A stretch of 13,773 nucleotides of DNA from Mycobacterium syngnathidarum (GTDB taxonomy: Bacteria; Actinomycetota; Actinomycetes; Mycobacteriales; Mycobacteriaceae). The stretch spans positions 1 to 13,773 of the forward strand of contig NZ_MLCL01000059.1 in the NCBI RefSeq assembly GCF_001942625.1, given 5' to 3'. A model generated the notes under the pieces. The model was not told the DNA's origin, searched no databases, and saw nothing but the letters and a program-made list of their open reading frames with translations. The position numbers and the translations under genes were made by a program. Below are positions 1-7,873 of this stretch, piece by piece. Each line of letters begins with the position of its first letter. Within the stretch, counting starts at the first letter, position 1.

Positions 1-127
1 CCCTGGTGTGATGGTGTCTTTGGACGGACAATCCATCGATACCGGGAGTTCCGCTGTCCTACTGGTACCCCACGCGGCGTGTCACACTTGCCACACCAGT
101 CACGCGCTTAACTGCGCGGCATTGCCG

Positions 128-1080
128 CTAACGCGCCCGCGGGTGCGCACCCGCCCAGACCTCGCGCAGCGTGTGCACGGTGACCATGGTGTAGATCTGC
201 GTGGTGGTCACCGAGGCGTGGCCGAGCAGTTCCTGCACCACACGCACGTCGGCGCCGCCGTCGAGCAGGTGGGTCGCGAACGAGTGCCGCAGTGTGTGGG
301 GCGAGACCGCCGAGGTGATGCCGGCCCGGGCCGCCGCATCCTGCAGCACCTGCCAGGCGCTCTGCCGCGACAACCGCCCACCGCGGGCGTTCAGGAAGAT
401 CCCCGGCGTGCCCCGGCCCCGGCGGGCCAGGTCCGGTCGCCCCCGCACCAGATATGCGTCGAGTGCGCTGACGGCGGGACGGCCGATGGGAACCAGCCGC
501 TGCTTGCCGCCTTTGCCGTGCAGCAGCACCGAGCGCGCCTGGGTGTCGATGTCATCGACGTCGAGTCCCACGGCTTCCGAGATCCGGGCTCCGGTGGAGT
601 ACAACAACTCCAGAAGCGCGCGGTTACGTAGCGTCAGCGGACCGTCGGCCTCGCTGTCTCCGCCGGCGGCCTCGAGCAACGCGACGACCTCGTCGAGGGT
701 GAGGCTCTTGGGCAGCCTCCGGCTCGGAGTCGGCGGTTTCACCCCGCGTGCGACATCGTTTTCGGTCATGCCCTCGGCGGTGGCGAACCGGTGCAGGCCC
801 CGGACCGCGACGACCGCCCTGGCCGCCGAGACCGCCGACAGCGCAGCCACTCCCGTTTCGGGATCACCGCGGCGCAGTGCGATCAGAAAGTCGCTGACGT
901 CGGTCTCGGCCACCTTGGCCAGATCGTCGATTCCCCGCCGGCTCAGGTGCTCGGCGTAGCGGCGCAGATCGCGTCGGTACGAACTCAAGGTGTTGGCCGC
1001 CACGCCCCGCTCGATCGTCAGGTGATCGAGGTAGCCCCGGAACTGGTCGTCGAGGGCCGAGCGGAGCGGGGCCGGCGTGG

Positions 1081-1084
<4 letters not shown>
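128..1084 (-). CDS. xerD: Tyrosine site-specific recombinase XerD
   Basis: This is a 318-residue tyrosine recombinase that with XerC resolves chromosome dimers at dif in the cytoplasm. An N-terminal SAM-like core-binding domain (about residues 13-105) precedes the catalytic domain (about 125-310). All expected catalytic residues are visible: R167 (TGARISE), K191 (GKGGKQR), H263 and R266 (SPHTLRHSF), H289 (LLGHAS) and nucleophile Y298. The C-terminus WAGAHPRAR and the whole sequence match what I know of M. tuberculosis XerD (Rv1701). The frame stays open upstream to 1129, but I chose the ATG at 1084. That ATG overlaps the stop of the Nudix gene as ATGA and has an AAAGG Shine-Dalgarno-like sequence 6 nt ahead. 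It is the last gene of the pyrG-Nudix-xerD cluster and is probably translationally coupled. A XerC paralogue is very unlikely given the neighbours. Confidence 0.95.
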
Positions 1085-3529
<2,445 letters not shown>

Positions 3530-3587
3530 ACACCGACACCGACAAGCCGTCGCTGGCGCGCCGCCGGCGGCAGCGGGAAAACCCCGG

Positions 3588-4529
3588 CTATTGCGGGACG
3601 GTTACCGAGGCGGCACCTTGCCCGGTCCCGTACTTGCCGGCCTTGCCGCCGCCGACGAGGTCGCCCAGCGCCAACACCGCAGTGATCTGCCCGGCACTGG
3701 AATCGGCGTCGTCCACGGTGCTGACGGCAGCCGCCAAGCCGGCATCTGACCTGGTCACGGCCACCGCGCCGGTCCCAGAAGCCGACCCCGACCGCCCGGC
3801 GAGCACGGTGCCGGCGCCGTGCGGCGCGAGTCCGGCCGCGAACCGGGCCACGGTGGCACCCCGGTTGCCCCCGTCGACGCCGAATCCGCCGCCGGTGATG
3901 ATCAGTGCGGTGTCGGCCGCACCGATGTGTGGATCGTCATAAGTCAGGAAGCCGGTGTCACGCAAGGCGGCGAGTACGGTCTGTCGCTGGGTGTCGTCCA
4001 CGGGCGCCGCGGCCGGATTCCGGTCGATCAACAGCGTGATTCCCAGCAGGTCGCCGGCTTGTGACCCCTGGTCCACCGCCGCGGTGCTCAGTTGCCTACC
4101 GGCGGGCACGATCGGTGAGTTGACCACCGAAAGTAATTTGTCCGCAGAATTCGCCTCGACGAACTCGCTGGTGAGCGAGACGTTGCCGGTCACCGTCCCG
4201 CCCGCGTCGCGGATGAACCGCGACACGGCATCGACGTCGCCATCGACGGCGTCGGGCGTGCGAAACAGCACCACCGACTTGTCCTTCAACGCGTCGCGCA
4301 CCATGCGGGGCGCCATCTGGGCGTCGAATTCACCTGCGGCATTGAGCTTTTCGTTCAGAGCGTTCTTGTCCTCGGTGAGGGTCTCGATCTGGTGCTGCAG
4401 ATCCAACTTGTCGTCACGAAGGCCCGACAGCACGGTGTTCGAAAGCAGACCCGATCCGAGGGCCACCCCGATCGCCAGCGCCAGGAAGACCGCCGCCAGC
4501 GAGATGGCATGGGCACGTAGCGTGATCAC
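3588..4529 (-). CDS. mctB: MctB/SteB-type envelope protein (Rv1698 homologue)
   Basis: This 313-residue protein matches Rv1698 (314 residues). That family was reported as the copper-export protein MctB in M. tuberculosis, while its corynebacterial counterpart SteB acts with SteA in cell separation. Residues 8-30 form one hydrophobic segment (AISLAAVFLALAIGVALG), a signal anchor or uncleaved signal. A likely coiled coil follows (about 36-65, charged heptads such as DLQHQIETLTEDKNALNEKL), then an alpha/beta domain with EFVEANSADKL and DQGSQAGDLLGI. The C-terminus is glycine-rich and ends GAASVTVPQ. The GTG start at 4529 gives the family N-terminus, with GGTGAG a few bases upstream. It lies 15 nt after steA, so the two are probably cotranscribed. 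I see no obvious Cys/Met copper-binding cluster. Adjacency to steA favours the septation role; the copper role rests on published work on the homologue. Confidence 0.88.
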   Translation of the reverse strand: MITLRAHAISLAAVFLALAIGVALGSGLLSNTVLSGLRDDKLDLQHQIETLTEDKNALNEKLNAAGEFDAQMAPRMVRDALKDKSVVLFRTPDAVDGDVDAVSRFIRDAGGTVTGNVSLTSEFVEANSADKLLSVVNSPIVPAGRQLSTAAVDQGSQAGDLLGITLLIDRNPAAAPVDDTQRQTVLAALRDTGFLTYDDPHIGAADTALIITGGGFGVDGGNRGATVARFAAGLAPHGAGTVLAGRSGSASGTGAVAVTRSDAGLAAAVSTVDDADSSAGQITAVLALGDLVGGGKAGKYGTGQGAASVTVPQ

Positions 4530-4544
4530 AGCTCACCGACCTGT

Positions 4545-5729
4545 TCAGCTGACGAGGTTCTGGACCCAGAGGGTGAAACGGTTCCAGTAGTCGACGACCC
4601 AGTCGAGCACAGCACCGTCGGCCCGGGAGACCCACAAGGCGACGACGACCGCGACGAGCATCGCCAGCACCAACAAGGCGATCGCGCCGCCGGACACCCG
4701 ACTGCGGTACAGGGTCGCCACTGCCTTGGCATCGACGAGCTTCTCCCCCACCTTCAGCCGGGTCAGGAAGGTCGACGGGTTGCTGCGCTGGCGCGAGCGG
4801 TCGAAGAACTCCTCGATCGAAGCGGTGTGACCGACCGTGACGATCAGTGACGCGCCGTGGTGATCGCAGAGCAAGAGCGCCAGATCCGCAGCCGACCCGG
4901 CGGCCGGGAAGGTCATCGCCCCGACCCCGAGGTCCTGGATGCGCTCCAGACCCGCGGCGTGCCCGTCGGCGTCGGCCGGCAGCACCACCTGGGCGCCGCA
5001 CCGCAGCACCTCGACGCTCATCTTGTCCGGGTCGCCGACGATCAGCGCGGGCCGGTAGCCGGCCTTGCGCAGCACGTCGGCGCCGGCCCCGACGCCGACC
5101 AGCACGGGCTGGTACTCCTTGATGAACGGTTTGAGCGCCTTGAGGTCGTCGGCGGCGTTGGGCTCCTCGGCCACGATCACCACATGCCTGCGGTGCAGGT
5201 CCACGTCGATGTTCGGGATTCCGATGCCGTCGATGAGCAGCGGGCTCTCGCTGCGGATGAACTCGATGGTGTTGCCCGCGAATGCCTCCAGATGCGCCAC
5301 CAGACCGCTCTTGGCGTCATGCATGAGCTCGTGGATCTCTTGATCGTTGCGCTCGGTGCCCAGCGCGATGCGCCGATCACCGGAGTAGACGCCGCCGTTG
5401 TTCAGCCGGATCCGCGCCCCGTCTTTGATCTTCTTGAAGATCTCCGGCCCAGCCTCGTCGATGAGCACCACACCGTTGGCCACGAGCACCTCTGGCCCCA
5501 AGTTCGGGTAGCGCCCGGAGATGGACGGTGAAGCGTTGACGACGCCGGCGATCTGGGCCTCGACCAGCGCGTCAGCAGTGATCCGGTCGAGATCCTGGGC
5601 GTCGAGAACCACGATGTCGCCGGGGCCGATGCGACGCAGCAGCCGATCGAGGTCGCGGTCCACTCGAGCAGTGCCGGTCACTCCCGGACGAGAATTGGCA
5701 TTGCGGGTGAGCAGCGTGGCCATCTTCAT
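4545..5729 (-). CDS. steA: SteA-type cell-separation membrane protein (Rv1697 homologue)
   Basis: This 394-residue protein closely resembles Rv1697 and the SteA family of Corynebacteriales. SteA was described in C. glutamicum as a partner of SteB in the RipC-FtsEX cell-separation pathway. Most of the protein is cytosolic and resembles thiamine pyrophosphokinase folds, with GDPD at 232-235 in place of the kinase acidic motif. The conserved stretch FIRSESPLLIDGIGIP is at about 157-172. One transmembrane helix (about 347-367, GGAIALLVLAMLVAVVVALW) precedes a short aromatic tail, so it is a bitopic inner-membrane protein. Thiamine pyrophosphokinase activity is not implied, because no thiamine genes are nearby and the family has the extra membrane anchor. 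The ATG at 5729 gives MKMATLL as in the homologue, though the ribosome binding site is weak. It is followed after 15 nt by mctB/steB. Confidence 0.9.
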   Translation of the reverse strand: MKMATLLTRNANSRPGVTGTARVDRDLDRLLRRIGPGDIVVLDAQDLDRITADALVEAQIAGVVNASPSISGRYPNLGPEVLVANGVVLIDEAGPEIFKKIKDGARIRLNNGGVYSGDRRIALGTERNDQEIHELMHDAKSGLVAHLEAFAGNTIEFIRSESPLLIDGIGIPNIDVDLHRRHVVIVAEEPNAADDLKALKPFIKEYQPVLVGVGAGADVLRKAGYRPALIVGDPDKMSVEVLRCGAQVVLPADADGHAAGLERIQDLGVGAMTFPAAGSAADLALLLCDHHGASLIVTVGHTASIEEFFDRSRQRSNPSTFLTRLKVGEKLVDAKAVATLYRSRVSGGAIALLVLAMLVAVVVALWVSRADGAVLDWVVDYWNRFTLWVQNLVS

Positions 5730-5829
5730 GCGCCGATTCTGTCGGGCATCGCCGGTCAGGGGGCGGAGGCGCGCCGTAACACCAGCCTCACAAGTTGGCT
5801 TTAGTCACATCAGTAACAGCAGTCCGGTC

Positions 5830-6351
5830 TCAATCGTGCTTCGCCGCATAATGTCGTGCAGCCTTCGCCCGGTTGCCGCAAGTGGCCATCGAGTGCCATC
5901 GCCGCGCGCCGTTTTTCGAGGTGTCGTGAAACCACAGGATGCAGCGCGGATGTGCGCATTGCTTGATCCGATCGGGCGCCTCGCCCAGCAACCGCAGCAA
6001 ATCTTCGGCCGCCAGCCATCCGGCCAGCCATTGCGGCTGCGCCACCTCGACAGCCTCCGCGGGACCCGATGCCGTGAGTGTGCGCCGAATCCGACCTTGT
6101 TCCAGCACCTCGTTGACCTCGTCGACGGAACCGGCTTCGAGGGCCCGAAGGATCGCCTCACGGGCGGACATCAGCGCGATCCGCGACTCCTCGTCCGCCG
6201 CGCAACGATCCGCCAGGCCATTGGCCAGCAACCAGCGCCGCAGGCCCTCGACGTCAGAAAGCAGGTCCTGCGGCCCATCCGCCGACATCCACCGGGTGTT
6301 CAGCAGATCCAGCGCGAGGGGTTCGCCGACATGCGGTCGCGGATCACGCAT
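5830..6351 (-). CDS. CGNR zinc-finger (ABATE domain) putative regulator
   Basis: This 173-residue protein has an N-terminal ABATE-type region (GEPLALDLLNTRW, about 9-21) and a C-terminal CGNR zinc finger (about 131-168). Likely zinc ligands are C132, C137, H153 and C158 in CAHPRC, RRWHSM and TCGNRAKAARH. The third ligand is His in the RRW-x-S position where many family members have Cys. The family is regarded as a stress-related DNA-binding regulator, but targets are mostly unknown. I chose ATG 6351 (MRDPRPHVGEPLALD). A GTG at 6390 is possible but has no ribosome binding site, while ATG 6351 sits 5 nt after a -10-like TACCCT and may be a leaderless start. It is divergent from the VOC/PNPOx pair and probably controls it (inference). 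It is followed after 99 nt by steA on the same strand. I see no ribosome binding site or terminator in 5730-5829. Confidence 0.88.
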   Translation of the reverse strand: MRDPRPHVGEPLALDLLNTRWMSADGPQDLLSDVEGLRRWLLANGLADRCAADEESRIALMSAREAILRALEAGSVDEVNEVLEQGRIRRTLTASGPAEAVEVAQPQWLAGWLAAEDLLRLLGEAPDRIKQCAHPRCILWFHDTSKNGARRWHSMATCGNRAKAARHYAAKHD

Positions 6352-6356
6352 ACCTG

Positions 6357-6383
6357 AGGGTAACCAGGCCCCCGCACCCACAA
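6357..6383 (-). promoter_or_regulatory. Candidate promoter of the CGNR regulator gene
   Basis: On the minus strand TTGTGG (6383-6378), a 15-nt spacer and TACCCT (6362-6357, fitting TANNNT) precede ATG 6351 by 5 nt. The spacing suggests a leaderless or nearly leaderless mRNA, which is common in mycobacteria. The spacer between the two boxes is shorter than usual. Confidence 0.4.
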
Positions 6384-6400
6384 GGACCACGCGCCGACGT

Positions 6401-6426
6401 AACCATCAAAAATAGTTTAGATGGTT
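6401..6426. promoter_or_regulatory. 26-bp imperfect palindrome, candidate operator
   Basis: AACCATC (6401-6407) and GATGGTT (6420-6426) are perfect inverted arms. Inner AAA (6409-6411) and TTT (6416-6418) also pair around a central ATAG. The element is AT-rich in GC-rich surroundings. Its right arm runs into the -35 hexamer of the plus-strand promoter, as expected for a repressor or activator site in the divergent control region. Confidence 0.5.
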
Positions 6427-6454
6427 GACGCGGCGCCGCCGCCCGGCCTAACCT
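6425..6454 (+). promoter_or_regulatory. Promoter of the VOC-PNPOx pair
   Basis: TTGACG (6425-6430), an 18-nt spacer and TAACCT (6449-6454) form a good sigma-A-type promoter with the mycobacterial TANNNT -10. The expected transcript start is near 6461, about 36 nt before the VOC start codon. Both hexamers overlap inverted-repeat arms (6426 and 6445-6453), so binding of a regulator would block or alter initiation. Confidence 0.6.
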
Positions 6455-6480
6455 GTTTGAGCAATTACATCGGTTAGGCC
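6445..6480. promoter_or_regulatory. Perfect 9-bp inverted repeat over the -10, candidate operator
   Basis: GGCCTAACC (6445-6453) and GGTTAGGCC (6472-6480) are exact inverted copies with an 18-nt spacer. The left arm contains most of the -10 hexamer, and the predicted start lies in the spacer. Most of the structure is therefore not transcribed as a hairpin and is more likely a DNA-binding site. Confidence 0.55.
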
Positions 6481-6485
6481 CAATC

Positions 6486-6491
6486 AGGAGG
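6486..6491 (+). promoter_or_regulatory. Strong ribosome binding site of the VOC gene
   Basis: AGGAGG lies 5 nt before ATG 6497. It is the strongest Shine-Dalgarno sequence of the islet and fixes the VOC start. Confidence 0.8.
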
Positions 6492-6496
6492 ATCGC

Positions 6497-6958
6497 ATGA
6501 CCGGGACCACCACGCCCCAGCTCGCCACCGGACACGTCGGCATCAACGTCACCGATCTGGACCGCTCCGTGGACTTCTACCGAAACGCGTTGGGTTTCGA
6601 ACCGCTCGCCGTCAACACCGAGGGCGGACACCGGTACGCCTTCCTCGGCACGAACGGGACACTGCGGCTCACCCTCTGGCAGCAGAGCAACGGCCGGTTC
6701 TCCACGGAAACACCCGGCCTGCACCACCTTTCGTTCGAGGCGGCCAGCATCGACGAGGTGCGGACCGTGGAGGCGGCCCTGAAGGCGCTGGGCACGCAGT
6801 TCGCGCACGACGGCGTCGTCGCCCACGGCGAGGGAACCGCCTCCGGCGGCATCTTCTTCACCGACCCGGACGGGACCCGGCTTGAGGTGTACGCCCCGAA
6901 CGGGGCACAGGACGCTCCCGCGCCCAGTGGAGCCGCCCCCACCTGCGGATTCTTCTGA
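6497..6958 (+). CDS. VOC (glyoxalase/dioxygenase superfamily) metalloprotein
   Basis: This 153-residue single-chain VOC protein has two beta-alpha-beta-beta-beta modules (about 10-62 and 74-133). The expected metal ligands are visible: H13 (HVGINVTDLDRSVDFY), H77 (or H76, GLHHLSF) and E130 (DPDGTRLEVYAPNG). The motif DLDRSVDFYRNALGF is typical of the superfamily. It is likely a cytosolic homodimeric metalloenzyme, but the reaction cannot be read from the sequence. Ring-cleaving dioxygenase, glyoxalase-like lyase, and antibiotic- or thiol-related activities are all possible. The C-terminal extension (about 136-153) is rich in Ala/Pro and ends PTCGFF, placing the only cysteine at residue 150. 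The start is fixed by AGGAGG 5 nt upstream. It is followed after 9-15 nt by the PNPOx-like gene, so the two are an operon and may act on the same compound (inference). Confidence 0.88.
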   Translation: MTGTTTPQLATGHVGINVTDLDRSVDFYRNALGFEPLAVNTEGGHRYAFLGTNGTLRLTLWQQSNGRFSTETPGLHHLSFEAASIDEVRTVEAALKALGTQFAHDGVVAHGEGTASGGIFFTDPDGTRLEVYAPNGAQDAPAPSGAAPTCGFF

Positions 6959-6973
6959 CCGGAACAGGTGAAC

Positions 6974-7873
6974 ATGTATCACTCGGGTGAGTTGGCGGTA
7001 CAGCGGCGCATGGGGCAGGAAGCCATCGCCACCCGCGTCGGTCGCATGATCCGCACCGAAGTTCCCGCGGCCGCCGCTGAGTTCCTCGCCGAGCAGCCGA
7101 TGATCGTGATCGCCACGACCGACGACGATGGCCGGCTGTGGACCAGCTTGATCACCGGTCCACCCGGCTTCGTCCACGCTGACGATCCGCGCACGATCCT
7201 GCTCGACGCGCTGCCCGCCCCGGGCGACCCGGTCCGCGATTCGCTGCGCGGCGATCAGCAGATCGGCATGATCGCCATCGAGCCGCAGACCCGGCGCCGC
7301 ATGCGGGTCAACGGCACCGCCGAGCCGGCGGGGACCGGCCTGCGGATCGACCCCGGCCAGGTCTATTCGAACTGCCCGAAGTACATCTCGCGCCGCCACG
7401 TCGCCGAGGTCCGGCCCACACTCGAGCGGCCCGCCGTGCACCGCGGCCAGGCGCTGACCGAGCGACAGCAGGCGGTCATCACCAGCGCTGACGCCTTCTT
7501 CATCGGTTCGGCCGACGCGGCGGGCAATGCCGACGCATCACACCGGGGCGGCAATCCGGGGTTTGTGCGGGTGCTCTCGCCCCGGCAGCTCCGTTGGCCT
7601 GACTACCGCGGGAATTCGATGTTCATGACGCTGGGCAACATCGACGTGAATCCACGGTGCGGGCTGCTGGTGGCCGACTGGGCTTCGGGATCGACGATCC
7701 AGCTCACCGGGACCGCCGAAATCAACTGGGATGAAGCCGATTCCAGTGCCGGCACCCAGTGCGCAGTCGACTTTACGATCGGCGAGGTCGTGGAACTGAG
7801 CCACGTCAGCCCACTGCGATGGACCTCCGCCGAACTGTCCCCGGCCAACCCGCCACTGGCCGACGGGAGCTAG
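6974..7873 (+). CDS. PNPOx-like FMN-binding split-barrel protein (tandem duplicate)
   Basis: This 299-residue protein belongs to the pyridoxamine 5'-phosphate oxidase-like flavin-binding superfamily. It seems to contain two split-barrel halves. MIVIATTDDDGRLWTSLITG (about 43-62) with PPGFVHADD parallels AFFIGSADAAGNADASHRGG (about 174-193) with NPGFVRVL. SNCPKYISRR (132-141) separates the halves and is typical of these long members. The second half has MFMTLGNIDVNPRCGLLVADW (about 216-236), expected at the FMN site. It probably binds FMN or F420 and acts as an oxidoreductase on an unknown substrate; true PNPOx activity in vitamin B6 synthesis is unlikely for this size class. The start may be GTG 6968 or ATG 6974; MYHSGELAVQ fits family N-termini as I recall them. 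Its TAG stop lies in a CTAG shared with the stop of convergent recN. Confidence 0.85.
   Translation: MYHSGELAVQRRMGQEAIATRVGRMIRTEVPAAAAEFLAEQPMIVIATTDDDGRLWTSLITGPPGFVHADDPRTILLDALPAPGDPVRDSLRGDQQIGMIAIEPQTRRRMRVNGTAEPAGTGLRIDPGQVYSNCPKYISRRHVAEVRPTLERPAVHRGQALTERQQAVITSADAFFIGSADAAGNADASHRGGNPGFVRVLSPRQLRWPDYRGNSMFMTLGNIDVNPRCGLLVADWASGSTIQLTGTAEINWDEADSSAGTQCAVDFTIGEVVELSHVSPLRWTSAELSPANPPLADGS

Noticed and set aside
117..129. Small palindrome GCGGCATTGCCGC at the xerD stop codon as a terminator
   Set aside because: The stem is only five pairs with a 3-nt loop, overlaps the stop codon and has no T-run after it on the minus strand.
8..631. A 207-codon open frame on the plus strand at the left edge
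   Set aside because: Most of it is antisense to xerD, whose catalytic residues are intact. The first 127 bases show no ribosome binding site or coding signal on either strand.
5730..5829. A promoter for steA in the spacer after the CGNR gene
   Set aside because: TACGGC and TAAAGC fit TANNNT poorly and no paired -35 with proper spacing is seen. The near-palindrome GTCACATCAGTAAC (5805-5818) is noted, but alone it is not enough to call a site.
6344..7441. A 365-codon open frame on the minus strand through the VOC and PNPOx-like genes
   Set aside because: It covers two well-supported plus-strand genes and their promoter, and its translation shows no domain; it is a GC-driven shadow.
5730..7873. 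Insertion sequence or integron carrying the three islet genes
   Set aside because: No transposase or integrase, no terminal inverted repeats and no target-site duplication could be seen at either border. XerD at the left end is the housekeeping recombinase in its usual place.
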